Shown: positions 17,487 through 25,877, counted from the stretch's first letter. The stretch is 37,532 bases of DNA from Ectopseudomonas mendocina (GCF_008041835.1 NZ_VRYE01000091.1:1-37532); one strand, 5' to 3'. Program-made: numbers and translations. The notes: generated by a model not told the origin, from the sequence alone.

Positions 17487-18938
17487 ATGCATCAATTGAC
17501 CCTGGCCGAGATCGCCCGCGCACTCGCCGACAAGCAATTCTCCTCTGCCGAACTGACCCAGAGCCTGCTGGCGCGCATCAATCAGCTCGACCCGCAGCTC
17601 AACAGTTTCATTACCGTCACCGAAGAGCTCGCGCTGGAACAGGCCAAGGCAGCAGACGCCCGTCGCGCTGCCGGCGAAAACAGCCCGCTGCTCGGCGCCC
17701 CGATCGCCCACAAGGACCTGTTCTGCACCGAAGGCGTGCTGACCAGTTGCGCCTCGAAAATCCTTACCGGCTTCAAGGCGCCGTACAACGCCACCGTGGT
17801 CGAGAAGCTGGCCACCGCGGGCACCATCACCCTCGGCAAGCTGAACATGGATGAATTCGCCATGGGTTCGGCCAACGAATCCAGCCACTACGGCCCGGTG
17901 AAAAACCCCTGGGATCTGACCCGCGTACCGGGCGGCTCGTCGGGTGGCTCGGCAGCCGCCGTCGCCGCACGCCTGCTGCCGGCCGCCACCGGCACCGACA
18001 CCGGCGGCTCGATCCGCCAGCCGGCGGCACTGACCAACCTCACCGGCATCAAGCCCACTTACGGTCGCGTCTCGCGCTGGGGCATGATCGCCTACGCCTC
18101 CAGCCTCGATCAGGGCGGCCCGCTGGCCCGCACCGCCGAGGATTGCGCTCTGCTGCTCGGTGCCATGGCCGGTTTCGACGCCAAGGATTCGACCAGCGTC
18201 GACCAGCCGGTCGATGATTACCTGGCAGCGCTGGCCCAGCCGTTGGCCGGTCTGCGTATCGGCCTGCCCAAGGAATACTTCGGCACCGGCCTGGATGCAC
18301 GCATCGGTGAGAAGGTGATGGCCGTGGTCGAGGAGCTGAAAAAGCTCGGCGCCACCGTCAAGGACATCAGCCTGCCGAACATGCAGCACGCGATCCCCGC
18401 CTATTACGTGATCGCGCCAGCAGAAGCCAGCTCCAACCTGTCGCGTTTCGACGGCGTGCGCTTCGGCTACCGCTGCGAGAACCCGAAAGACCTGCAGGAT
18501 CTGTACAAGCGCACGCGCGGCGAGGGCTTCGGCGCCGAGGTCAAACGCCGGATCATGGTCGGCACCTATGCGCTCTCCGCCGGCTACTACGATGCTTACT
18601 ACATCAAGGCCCAGCAGATTCGCCGGCTGATCAAGAACGACTTCGTCGCCGCCTTCAAGGAGGTCGACGTGATCCTCGGCCCGACCACGCCGAACCTGGC
18701 CTGGAAACTCGGCGAGAAGAACGCCGACCCGGTGTCCGCCTACCTGGAAGACATCTACACCATTACCGCCAACCTGGCCGGCATCCCCGGCCTGTCGATG
18801 CCGGCCGGCTTCGTCGACGGCCTGCCGGTGGGTGTGCAGTTGCTCGGCAACTATTTCCAGGAAGGTCGTCTGCTCAACGTCGCGCACCAGTACCAGCAGG
18901 TCAGCGACTGGCATAAACACGCACCCAAAGACTTCTGA
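17487..18938 (+). CDS. gatA: Asp/Glu-tRNA amidotransferase subunit A
   Basis: GatA is the amidase-signature subunit that releases ammonia from glutamine for GatB. The 483-residue protein has the full Ser-cisSer-Lys triad: K76 in GAPIAHKDLFC, S151 in VPGGSSGGSAAA and S175 in GTDTGGSIRQPA. These align at a constant offset of three from K79, S154 and S178 of the S. aureus enzyme. Length is normal. It sits 15 bp after gatC and 118 bp before gatB; that gap contains a repeat. Confidence 0.98.
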   Translation: MHQLTLAEIARALADKQFSSAELTQSLLARINQLDPQLNSFITVTEELALEQAKAADARRAAGENSPLLGAPIAHKDLFCTEGVLTSCASKILTGFKAPYNATVVEKLATAGTITLGKLNMDEFAMGSANESSHYGPVKNPWDLTRVPGGSSGGSAAAVAARLLPAATGTDTGGSIRQPAALTNLTGIKPTYGRVSRWGMIAYASSLDQGGPLARTAEDCALLLGAMAGFDAKDSTSVDQPVDDYLAALAQPLAGLRIGLPKEYFGTGLDARIGEKVMAVVEELKKLGATVKDISLPNMQHAIPAYYVIAPAEASSNLSRFDGVRFGYRCENPKDLQDLYKRTRGEGFGAEVKRRIMVGTYALSAGYYDAYYIKAQQIRRLIKNDFVAAFKEVDVILGPTTPNLAWKLGEKNADPVSAYLEDIYTITANLAGIPGLSMPAGFVDGLPVGVQLLGNYFQEGRLLNVAHQYQQVSDWHKHAPKDF

Positions 18939-18984
18939 GCCATGGCGTAGCCATGCGCCCCATTCCCCTCTCCCGCCGGGTGAG

Positions 18985-19009
18985 GGTGGCGCGAAGCGCC
19001 GGGTGAGGG
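18985..19009 (+). repeat. REP-like repeat between gatA and gatB
   Basis: A 25-bp element GGTGGCGCGAAGCGCCGGGT-GAGGG, with internal palindrome GGCGC-GAA-GCGCC, lies in the 118-bp gatA-gatB gap, preceded by CCCTCTCCCGCCGGGTGAGG. The same sequence recurs inverted at 25853-25877 with one mismatch. It appears to be a dispersed extragenic repeat inside an operon. Confidence 0.7.
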
Positions 19010-19056
19010 CCGCACCGCACAGACCGCACGCCATACAGGATTGAGGAACAGTAAAG

Positions 19057-20505
19057 ATGCAATGGGAAACCGTGATCGGGCTCGAGATTCACGCTCAGCT
19101 CAGCACCCAGTCGAAGATTTTCTCGGCCAGCGCCACCACCTTTGGCGCCGAGCCCAACACCCAGGCCAGCCTAGTCGACCTCGGCATGCCCGGCACCCTG
19201 CCGGTGCTGAATGCCGAAGCCGTGCGCATGGCCTGCCAGTTCGGCCTGGCGATCAACGCCGAGATTCCCGAACGCAACGTCTTCGCGCGCAAGAACTACT
19301 TCTACCCGGACCTGCCCAAGGGCTACCAGACCAGCCAGATGGATCACCCCATCGTCGGCAAGGGCTTCCTCGACATCACCCTCGAAGACGGCACCGTCAA
19401 GCGCATCGGCATCACCCGTGCGCACCTGGAAGAGGACGCCGGCAAGAGCCTGCACGAAGACTTCCACGGCATGAGTGGCATCGACCTTAACCGCGCCGGC
19501 ACGCCGCTGCTGGAGATCGTTTCCGAGCCGGACATCCGTTCGGCCAAGGAAGCCGTGGCCTATGTGAAGGCCATTCACGCACTCGTCCGTTATCTGGGCA
19601 TCTGCGACGGCAACATGGCCGAAGGCTCGCTGCGCTGCGACTGCAACGTGTCGGTGCGCCCGAAAGGCCAGGTCGAGTTCGGCACCCGCGCCGAGATCAA
19701 GAACGTCAACTCGTTCCGCTTCATCGAGAAGGCCATCAACCATGAAGTACAGCGCCAGATCGTGCTGATCGAGGACGGCGGCAAGGTGGTGCAGGAAACC
19801 CGCCTGTACGATCCCAACAAGGATCAGACCCGCTCCATGCGCAGCAAGGAAGAAGCCAACGACTACCGTTACTTCCCCTGCCCGGACCTGCTGCCGGTGG
19901 TGATCGAGCGCAGCTTCCTCGACGAACTGCGCGCCGGCCTGCCCGAGCTGCCGCCGCAAAAGCGCGAGCGCTTCGAAAGCCAGTTCGGCCTGTCCACCTA
20001 CGACGCCAGTGTGCTCAGCGCCAGCCGTGAGCTGGCCGATTACTTCGAAGCAGTGGAGAAGACCTGCGGCGATGCCAAGCTGTCGGCCAACTGGGTGATG
20101 GGCGAGCTGTCCAGCCTGCTCAACAAGGAAGGCCTGGAGATCGAGCAGTCGCCGGTGTCCGCCGAGCAACTGGGCGGCATGATCCTGCGCATCAAGGACA
20201 ACACCATCAGCGGCAAGATCGCCAAGATGGTTTTCGAAGCGCTGGCGGCCGGTGAAGGCGCCAGCGCCGACGAGATCATCGAGAAAAAGGGCCTCAAGCA
20301 GGTCACCGATTCCGGCGCCATCGAGGCGATGCTCGACGAAGTGCTGGCCGCCAACGCCGAGCAGGTCGAACAGTACCGCGCCAGCGATGAAGCCAAGCGC
20401 GGCAAGATGTTCGGCTTCTTCGTCGGCCAGGCCATGAAAGCCTCCAAGGGCAAGGCCAACCCGGGGCAAGTGAACGAACTGCTGAAGAAGAAGCTCGAAG
20501 GCTGA
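19057..20505 (+). CDS. gatB: Asp/Glu-tRNA amidotransferase subunit B
   Basis: GatB carries the kinase-like active site that phosphorylates the misacylated tRNA and accepts ammonia through the tunnel from GatA. The 482-residue protein has the family start MQWETVIGLEIHAQLSTQSK, the GatB signature around RNVFARKNYFYPDLPKGYQ and the SLRCDCNVS segment. A C-terminal YqeY-like tail domain ends in VNELLKKKLEG. The ATG at 19057 follows a TTGAGGA site. A clear terminator follows at 20524. Confidence 0.98.
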   Translation: MQWETVIGLEIHAQLSTQSKIFSASATTFGAEPNTQASLVDLGMPGTLPVLNAEAVRMACQFGLAINAEIPERNVFARKNYFYPDLPKGYQTSQMDHPIVGKGFLDITLEDGTVKRIGITRAHLEEDAGKSLHEDFHGMSGIDLNRAGTPLLEIVSEPDIRSAKEAVAYVKAIHALVRYLGICDGNMAEGSLRCDCNVSVRPKGQVEFGTRAEIKNVNSFRFIEKAINHEVQRQIVLIEDGGKVVQETRLYDPNKDQTRSMRSKEEANDYRYFPCPDLLPVVIERSFLDELRAGLPELPPQKRERFESQFGLSTYDASVLSASRELADYFEAVEKTCGDAKLSANWVMGELSSLLNKEGLEIEQSPVSAEQLGGMILRIKDNTISGKIAKMVFEALAAGEGASADEIIEKKGLKQVTDSGAIEAMLDEVLAANAEQVEQYRASDEAKRGKMFGFFVGQAMKASKGKANPGQVNELLKKKLEG

Positions 20506-20523
20506 GCCTGGAGCCAACTAAAC

Positions 20524-20550
20524 GACGCCGGGCCTGCCCGGCGTCTTTTT
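20524..20550 (+). terminator. Rho-independent terminator after gatB
   Basis: GACGCCGGG and CCCGGCGTC form a perfect 9-bp stem with a CCTG loop, followed directly by TTTTT. This is a textbook intrinsic terminator 19 bp after the gatB stop, ending the gatCAB operon. Confidence 0.95.
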
Positions 20551-20566
20551 ATCTGGAGAAACCACG

Positions 20567-20989
20567 ATGATGATCCGTAGCCCGGATGCAATCCGGGAAT
20601 CGACAACACCCCGGATTGCATCCGGGCTACCGGCGTTTGCTCTGTTAGGCGCACTCGCCCTGCTCGGCGGCTGCTCCACCTTCGGCGGCGGCTCGGGCAG
20701 CAGCGAAACTGGCAAGGCCTCCTACTACGGTGATCGCCACCACGGCCAGCGCACTGCCAGCGGCGAGCGTTTCGATCAGCACGCGCTGACCGCCGCGCAT
20801 CGCAGCCTGCCCTTCGGCACGCGGGTGCGGGTGACCAACCTGAACAACGAGCGCAGCGTGGTGCTGCGCATCAACGACCGTGGCCCCTTCGTGCGCGGGC
20901 GCATCATCGACGTTTCCCGTGCTGCAGCGGTACGCCTGGACATGCTGCGCGCCGGCGTGGTGCCGGTACGGGTCGAAACACTGGACTGA
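20567..20989 (+). CDS. Small RlpA-like lipoprotein (double-psi beta-barrel), repeat-encoded N-terminus
   Basis: RlpA proteins are outer-membrane lipoproteins; the P. aeruginosa member is a lytic transglycosylase that cuts denuded glycan. This 140-residue protein has a lipobox LLGGC (C36), then one RlpA/DPBB domain (about 49-138) with GKASYYGD, RTASGERFD, SLPFGTRVRVTN and INDRGPF. It has no SPOR domain, unlike full-length RlpA, so it is a paralogue. Residues about 4-22, the n-region of the signal peptide, are encoded by a perfect inverted repeat. GGAG at 20555-20558 supports the ATG at 20567, and no alternative start exists downstream before the lipobox. Confidence 0.88.
   Translation: MMIRSPDAIRESTTPRIASGLPAFALLGALALLGGCSTFGGGSGSSETGKASYYGDRHHGQRTASGERFDQHALTAAHRSLPFGTRVRVTNLNNERSVVLRINDRGPFVRGRIIDVSRAAAVRLDMLRAGVVPVRVETLD
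20577..20630 (+). repeat. REP-type inverted repeat inside the RlpA-like coding sequence
   Basis: Two 21-bp arms (20577-20597 and 20610-20630) are perfect reverse complements separated by 12 bp; the left arm starts GTAGCCCGGATGCAATCC. It starts 10 bases after the first base of the lipoprotein start codon and stays in frame through 54 bp. A degenerate half-copy is seen near 23783-23804. Confidence 0.92.
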
Positions 20990-21080
20990 CCAACAATTGG
21001 CAACAAAATCTTCAGGCACCCTCTAGCGGCCACTAACGCCATCGCTACACTAGCCGCACTTTTTCTGGAGCTCCCCTGCA

Positions 21081-22175
21081 ATGACCCTGATGACCTTCGT
21101 TTACCTGATCGCAGGCCTGGTGCTGCTGGTTGCCGGCGCCGAAGTGCTGGTACGCGGTGCAGCCAAACTGGCCGCGCAATTCGGCATCCCGCCACTGATC
21201 ATTGGCCTGACGGTGGTGGCATTCGGCACCAGTGCCCCGGAAACCGCCGTGAGCGTGCAGGCGGCCCTGAATGGCAGTGGCGATCTGGCCATCGGCAATG
21301 TCGTTGGCAGCAATATCGCCAATGTCCTGCTGATTCTCGGCATGACTGCATTGGTGGCGCCACTGATCGTCTCGCGCCAGCTGATTCGCCTCGATGTGCC
21401 GATCATGATCGGCGCCAGCCTGCTCACCTTCGGCCTGGCCTGGGATGGCTCGCTGAGCCGCCTCGATGGTGCCCTGCTGTTTGCCGGCGTACTGACTTAC
21501 ACCGGTTTCCTGATCTACAGCGCGCGCAAGGACAAGGGCAACGACGATGATGAATTTGCCAAGGAATTCGGCCTCGACGAAGCGCCCAAGCCCTATGCCT
21601 GGGTGATCAACCTGGGCCTGATCATCGCTGGCCTGGTGCTGCTGGTTGCTGGCTCCAACTTCCTGGTCGAAGGCGCCGTAACACTGGCACGGGCACTGGG
21701 CATTTCCGAGCTGGTCATCGGCCTGACCGTCGTTGCGATCGGCACCTCGTTGCCGGAGTTGGCCACCTCGATTCTTGCCGCCATCAAGGGTGAGCGCGAC
21801 ATCGCCGTGGGCAATATCGTCGGCAGCAACATCTTCAACCTGCTCTGTGTGCTGGGTCTGGCCTCGCTGGTCTCGCCGGCCGCCATTTCGGTATCGCCCA
21901 ATGCCCTGGCGTTCGACTTCCCGGTCATGATTGCCGTCGCCGTTGCATGCCTGCCGATCTTCTTCACCGGTTACCGCATCAACCGTTGGGAAGGCCTGCT
22001 GTTTCTGGCGTATTACGTGGCCTACACCCTCTACCTGATCCTTTCTTCCACGGGGCGCCCCTTCGCTGACGTGATGGGCGAAGCCATGCTGGGTTACGTA
22101 CTGCCATTGACCGCCGTCACCCTGGTGGTCATTGCCGCACGCGCCTGGCGCAAACAGCGTGGCGAGCCGGTGTGA
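21081..22175 (+). CDS. CaCA-family calcium/sodium antiporter (YrbG-like)
   Basis: Members of this family exchange cations such as Ca2+ for Na+ or H+ across the inner membrane. The 364-residue protein has about ten membrane spans in two inverted halves. The two alpha-repeats each carry the ion-binding motif: VAFGTSAPETAVS and NVVGSNIANVLLI in the first, VAIGTSLPELATS and NIVGSNIFNLLCV in the second. A charged linker (KDKGNDDDEF) joins the halves. Family assignment is firm, ion specificity is not. It starts 91 bp after the lipoprotein gene and ends 2 bp before the PcaC-like gene. Confidence 0.94.
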   Translation: MTLMTFVYLIAGLVLLVAGAEVLVRGAAKLAAQFGIPPLIIGLTVVAFGTSAPETAVSVQAALNGSGDLAIGNVVGSNIANVLLILGMTALVAPLIVSRQLIRLDVPIMIGASLLTFGLAWDGSLSRLDGALLFAGVLTYTGFLIYSARKDKGNDDDEFAKEFGLDEAPKPYAWVINLGLIIAGLVLLVAGSNFLVEGAVTLARALGISELVIGLTVVAIGTSLPELATSILAAIKGERDIAVGNIVGSNIFNLLCVLGLASLVSPAAISVSPNALAFDFPVMIAVAVACLPIFFTGYRINRWEGLLFLAYYVAYTLYLILSSTGRPFADVMGEAMLGYVLPLTAVTLVVIAARAWRKQRGEPV

Positions 22176-22177
22176 CG

Positions 22178-22561
22178 ATGAGCGAGAACCACGATCGCGG
22201 CCTGCAGGTACGGCGTGAGGTGATGGGCGACGCCTTCGTCGACCGCGCCCTGGGCAATGCCAACGAGTTCACCCAACCCCTGCAGGACTTCGTCAACGAA
22301 CACGCCTGGGGCGGCGTCTGGACGCGTAGCGGCCTGCCGCGCGCAACCCGCAGCCTGATCACCCTGGCGGCGCTGACCGCGCTGAAATGCCCACAGGAAC
22401 TCAAGGGCCATGTGCGCGGCGCGCTGAACAACGGCTGCACGGTCGAGGAAATTCGCGAAACCCTGCTGCACTGCGCGGTGTATGCCGGCGTACCGGCCAG
22501 CATCGACGCCTTCCGCGCCGCGCAGGAAGTGATCGAGGAATACCAGCGCAGCGCTTCGTAG
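22178..22561 (+). CDS. Carboxymuconolactone decarboxylase family protein (PcaC-like)
   Basis: The 127-residue protein resembles gamma-carboxymuconolactone decarboxylase PcaC: RREVMGDAFVDRAL, WTRSGLPRATRSLITLAAL, then HVRGALNNGCTVEEIRETLLHCAVYAGVPA. No other protocatechuate-pathway gene is nearby, so the true role could differ (an AhpD-like or other CMD protein). The ATG at 22178 lies 2 bp after the antiporter stop, so the two are almost certainly co-transcribed. A perfect hairpin follows. Confidence 0.88.
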   Translation: MSENHDRGLQVRREVMGDAFVDRALGNANEFTQPLQDFVNEHAWGGVWTRSGLPRATRSLITLAALTALKCPQELKGHVRGALNNGCTVEEIRETLLHCAVYAGVPASIDAFRAAQEVIEEYQRSAS

Positions 22562-22566
22562 GCAGC

Positions 22567-22600
22567 GGTTTGCCGGCGATCGGTTGATCGCCGGCAAACC
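22567..22600. terminator. Long perfect hairpin between convergent genes
   Basis: Fifteen-base arms (22567-22581 and 22586-22600) pair perfectly around a GGTT loop, just after the PcaC-like stop and before the end of the convergent AEC gene. There is no strong T-run, so it is probably a bidirectional terminator or a REP-like palindrome serving as one. Confidence 0.7.
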
Positions 22601-22608
22601 AAACCGTG

Positions 22609-23550
22609 CTAGATCCAGCTCCCCCACTGCAGCAGCAACAATCCGACATTGGTGGTGATCACCGCCGCCAGGGTGGTGATGACGATAATGGCCGCCGCCA
22701 GCTCATGATTGGCGCCCACCGCGCGGGCCATGACAAAACTGGCCGCTGCGGTCGGGCTGGCGAAGTAGAGAAACAGGATCGCCAGATCCGCCCCGCGAAA
22801 CCCCCACAGCCAGGCGCCCAGGGTCGCGATCAGCGGCAACCAGACCATCTTCATCAGACTGGCGCCGATGGCCACGCCACTGCTGCGCCGTAATGACGCC
22901 AGACTCAGGGTGCCGCCAATGCAGATCAGCGCCAGTGGCAGGGTCATCTGCGCGAAATACCCAGCCGAAGTCATCAGCCAGGCCGGCAGCGGAACCTGCC
23001 AGTAGGCGAAGGGAATGGCCAGCAGGACGCCAATGATCAGTGGATTGATCAGGATGCTTTTGGCAATGGCAAGCGGCCCGGTCTTGGCACCCGGGCTGTA
23101 GATCGCCAGAACGATGGCCGAGAGCACGTTATAGCAGAGGATCACCACCCCACCGAGCACCGCGCCGAGCGACAGCCCGTAGTCGCCATAGAGGCTGGTG
23201 GCCAGGGCCAGACCGATGATGCCGTTATTGCCCCGAAAGGAGCCCTGGGTGTAAATGCCACGATCCGCATAGGGAATACGCCAGCTCGCCCACGCCCAGG
23301 CCAGGGCGAAACAGACCAGCGTAGCCGCGACGAAGAACAGCAGCAGGGCTGGCTGCAGCGCGGTGCTCAGATCCGCCCTGACGATGCCGAGGAACAACAG
23401 GGTCGGCATGGTACCGCGAAACACCAGGCTCGATGCGGTTTCGATAAAGGCGTTGTCGATCCAGTGCAGGCGCTTGAGCGCCACGCCGAGAAACAGCATG
23501 GCGAACACGGGCGCGGTAATGGCAAGGGTTTGTGCAGCGACGGCGAACAT
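22609..23550 (-). CDS. AEC-family transporter
   Basis: AEC (auxin efflux carrier) family proteins are inner-membrane permeases; bacterial members move small organic acids such as malate. The 313-residue protein has about ten membrane spans in the usual five-plus-five arrangement. It has a conserved FRGNNGIIGLAL loop and the closing half with ASPTAAASFVMARAVGAN. Substrate cannot be read from sequence. It is followed on its own strand by a terminator-like hairpin, and its upstream region is filled with repeats. Confidence 0.9.
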   Translation of the reverse strand: MFAVAAQTLAITAPVFAMLFLGVALKRLHWIDNAFIETASSLVFRGTMPTLLFLGIVRADLSTALQPALLLFFVAATLVCFALAWAWASWRIPYADRGIYTQGSFRGNNGIIGLALATSLYGDYGLSLGAVLGGVVILCYNVLSAIVLAIYSPGAKTGPLAIAKSILINPLIIGVLLAIPFAYWQVPLPAWLMTSAGYFAQMTLPLALICIGGTLSLASLRRSSGVAIGASLMKMVWLPLIATLGAWLWGFRGADLAILFLYFASPTAAASFVMARAVGANHELAAAIIVITTLAAVITTNVGLLLLQWGSWI

Positions 23551-23628
23551 GGCGACACCAGCAGGTTGTCTGGCGACCTATGTTAGCTGGCTAAGCATCC
23601 TTCGGCCATGGGCAATAGCCGCACAGTT

Positions 23629-23804
23629 GTAGGGTGGGCCGGGCGGCGATCCGCTTTAGCCCACGTGAACCCGAGTTGATGATCTCAGCCCCATCCTACG
23701 GCCTGAACAACCCTGGTGGGCTAAAGCCCACCCTACGGCACTGTGGCCTAGGCATTGCTGGTGGGCTGAAGCCCACCCTACGGGATTGAAGCCCGGGCTA
23801 CGGG
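23629..23804. repeat. Cluster of REP-like repeats between the AEC and regulator genes
   Basis: The 271-bp gap 23551-23821 contains no gene. It carries GGTGGGCTAAAGCCCACC-CTACG at 23715-23737 and a near-identical copy with GAAG in place of AAAG at 23760-23782. A diverged inverted unit lies at 23629-23664 (GTAGGGTGGGC...GCCCAC), and a half-copy of the CCCGGGCTACGGG type ends near 23804. The 23760-23782 unit recurs exactly at 36963-36985. Confidence 0.85.
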
Positions 23805-23821
23805 TCTGGGTATGCCACGCC

Positions 23822-24382
23822 TCAGCGGCGCACTGGGCGCTTCTGCAATTTGCGCTGCAGGGTGCGGCGGTGCATGCCCAGGGCGCGGGCGGTGGCGGAG
23901 ATGTTGCCCTCATGCTCGGCCAGCACGCGCTGGATGTGCTCCCACTGCAGGCGGTCCACCGACATCGGGTTCTCCGGCACCAGGCTGTCCAGGTCGGCAT
24001 GCTGGGACAGCAGTGCGGTCAGCACATCATCGGCATCGGCCGGCTTGCACAGGTAGTTGGCGGCGCCACGCTTGATCGCCTCCACGGCGGTGGCGATGCT
24101 CGAATAACCGGTGAGGATCACCACACGCATCTCGGCGTCCAGCTCGAGCAGCTTGGGCAGCAACACCAGGCCGGAGTCGCCTTCCATCTTCAAATCGACC
24201 ACGGCGTAGTCCGGCAGATCTTCCTTGGCCAGGGCCAGGCCTTCATCGGCGCTGGAGGCCGTAGACACACGCAGACCACGGCGGCTCATGGCCCGCGCCA
24301 TGACACGGGTGAAGGTGGGATCATCGTCGACCAGCAGCAGGTGGGGCTGCTCTTCACCGTCGAACAGGGATTCTTCGCTCAT
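23822..24382 (-). CDS. roxR: Response regulator of the RoxR/RegA/PrrA type
   Basis: This is the DNA-binding partner of a redox-sensing kinase; RegA/PrrA-type regulators control respiratory oxidases and related energy genes. The 186-residue protein has a receiver domain (about 14-125) with DD at 20-21, phospho-acceptor D63 in AVVDLKMEGDSG, and K113 in LCKPAD. A short Fis-type HTH at the C-terminus (about 158-180, GNISATARALGMHRRTLQRK) follows. It lies 14 bp after the kinase gene on the same strand. The Rox name follows Pseudomonas usage; the family assignment is firmer than the exact symbol. Confidence 0.92.
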   Translation of the reverse strand: MSEESLFDGEEQPHLLLVDDDPTFTRVMARAMSRRGLRVSTASSADEGLALAKEDLPDYAVVDLKMEGDSGLVLLPKLLELDAEMRVVILTGYSSIATAVEAIKRGAANYLCKPADADDVLTALLSQHADLDSLVPENPMSVDRLQWEHIQRVLAEHEGNISATARALGMHRRTLQRKLQKRPVRR

Positions 24383-24396
24383 GCTGGTTTTCCTTG

Positions 24397-25650
24397 TCAG
24401 GCCACGCCATAGGCTCGCGGCAACTTCAATTCAGTGAGGGTGCCGCCTTCTTCATGGTTATACAGCTTAACCGTGCCACCGGCACGGGTCACGCTGGCCT
24501 GGCTGAGAAACAGCCCCAGACCAAAGCCCTTGCCCTTGGTGGTGAAGAACGGCCGACCCAGTTGTTCGGCGATGGCCAATGGCACCCCCGCGCCATGATC
24601 ACGAATGCTCAGGCGCAACCACTGGTGATCCCAGTCCAGACGGATATCGAGCTTGTCAGGGCAGGCATCAGCAGCATTATTGAGCAAATTCAGCAGTGCC
24701 TGGGTGAGATCGGCCGGGGGCATGATGCGCGGTGGCGTGCCACGCCCCAGGCACTGGTAGCGATAGCTGGCCTCGGGGCGCATCAGGTGCCAGCGATTGA
24801 GGGTGGTTTCCAGCCACTCGACACAGGACTGCTCCACCACCGCCTGACGCCGGTCGCTCTCGGCGGCGCGCACCAGTTGCTGCAGGGTGAATTTGCACAG
24901 CTTCACCTGCTCCTGCAGCAAGGCCAGGTCATCCTGCAGCGCCGGTTTGTCGCGATATTCCTGGCGCAGCTCCTTGAGCAGCACGCTCATGGTGCCCAGC
25001 GGCGTGCCCAGTTCATGGGCGGCACCAGCAGCCTGAGTGGCCACGGCCAATAGCTGCTGGTCACGCAGGCTTTCCTCACGCCGTTCGGCGCGCAGCTCGT
25101 CCTGGCGACGCAGCTCCTCGGCCATCTTGGCGACGAAGAAGGTGATCAGCGCCGCAGACAGGGCGAAACTCAGCCACATGCCGTAGACCAGCAGGCTCTC
25201 ACGCGCCGCCGGCAGTTCGAGCGGGTGCGTCCACACCAGCAGCAGGGTGTAACCGGCCAGCGCCAGGCCCGCGAGGACGATGGTGAACATCCACGGCAGG
25301 GTCGCTGCGGCAATGGTCAGCGGCACCAGATAGTAGGAAACGAAGGGGTTGGTCGAGCCCCCAGAGTAATACAGCAGCACGCTGTGGATGATCAGGTCAC
25401 AGGCCAGTTGTACGGCATATTCCACCTCGGTCACCGGCCAAGGCCCACGCAGGCGCAACGCGGTGCCCAGGCACAACAGCAGGGAAATGCCGAGGGTGAC
25501 CGACAACTGCAGCCAAGGCAGCGGCAGCATGCCGGACTTGTAGGCGAGCCCGACCGAGCCAGCCTGAGCGGCCAGCACCAGAATACGGATAAGCGTCAGA
25601 CGCCAGAGGTTCTGGCGACTGGCAGAAAGCAGCTGAACGGGTTCGAGCAT
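24397..25650 (-). CDS. roxS: Redox sensor histidine kinase of the RoxS/RegB/PrrB type
   Basis: RegB-type kinases sense quinone pool and redox state. The 417-residue protein has about six membrane spans, with the quinone-site motif GGSTNPF at 97-103. The H-box AAGAAHELGTPLGT (H212) follows, then a cysteine at 252 (VKLCKFTL) in the region where RegB has its redox-active Cys, and the ATPase motifs NLLNNAADA, DHGAGVP and GKGFGLGL. The ATG at 25650 is preceded by TTGGAG; an upstream in-frame extension lacks a site. The kinase is first, the regulator second. Confidence 0.93.
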   Translation of the reverse strand: MLEPVQLLSASRQNLWRLTLIRILVLAAQAGSVGLAYKSGMLPLPWLQLSVTLGISLLLCLGTALRLRGPWPVTEVEYAVQLACDLIIHSVLLYYSGGSTNPFVSYYLVPLTIAAATLPWMFTIVLAGLALAGYTLLLVWTHPLELPAARESLLVYGMWLSFALSAALITFFVAKMAEELRRQDELRAERREESLRDQQLLAVATQAAGAAHELGTPLGTMSVLLKELRQEYRDKPALQDDLALLQEQVKLCKFTLQQLVRAAESDRRQAVVEQSCVEWLETTLNRWHLMRPEASYRYQCLGRGTPPRIMPPADLTQALLNLLNNAADACPDKLDIRLDWDHQWLRLSIRDHGAGVPLAIAEQLGRPFFTTKGKGFGLGLFLSQASVTRAGGTVKLYNHEEGGTLTELKLPRAYGVA

Positions 25651-25672
25651 GGCGACTCCAATGGTTGCGCCG

Positions 25673-25678
25673 AGTATA
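25673..25678 (-). promoter_or_regulatory. Candidate -10 for the sensor kinase operon
   Basis: TATACT on the minus strand (25678-25673) lies 22 bp before the kinase ATG and would give a leader of only about 15 nt. The -35 region at 17-bp spacing reads CGCAAG, a poor match, so activation may be needed or the site may be wrong. Confidence 0.35.
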
Positions 25679-25852
25679 ACCAAGCCTGCTGCGGCCTTGC
25701 GCCGCTGCGGCAACCGGCCGCATACCTCAACAACGCCCTGGATAAAAAAGTTGTAGCGGCGTTAACCCGGATCGCGACTCGCCTTCGTCTACCCTCGGGC
25801 ACGGGCTTGCCGCGAGCGGCCTCCCGAATAATGAAAGCACGCAGCATGCCCT

Positions 25853-25877
25853 CCCTCATCCGGCGCTTCGCGCCACC
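25853..25877 (-). repeat. Inverted copy of the gatA-gatB repeat
   Basis: This 25-bp element matches the reverse complement of 18985-19009 at 24 of 25 positions. It sits in the 358-bp gap between the kinase gene and the SIMPL-domain gene (25651-26008). That gap also has a perfect 8-bp palindrome CTGCCTCC-C-GGAGGCAG at 25916-25932 and no gene that I recognise. Confidence 0.75.

Noticed and set aside
17031..19034. 667-codon minus-strand open frame opposite gatC/gatA
   Set aside because: It is a shadow of gatCA in GC-rich codons: the translated sequence has no family resemblance, while the plus strand encodes complete amidotransferase subunits with all catalytic residues.
23551..23821. CRISPR-like array of short repeats
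   Set aside because: Units are palindromic, irregularly spaced and of mixed families, with no uniform spacers or cas genes; they are REP-like repeats.
22609..25650. Novel system linking the AEC transporter with the two-component pair
   Set aside because: They share a strand but are separated by 271 bp of repeats with no coupling signal; each is a known stand-alone module.
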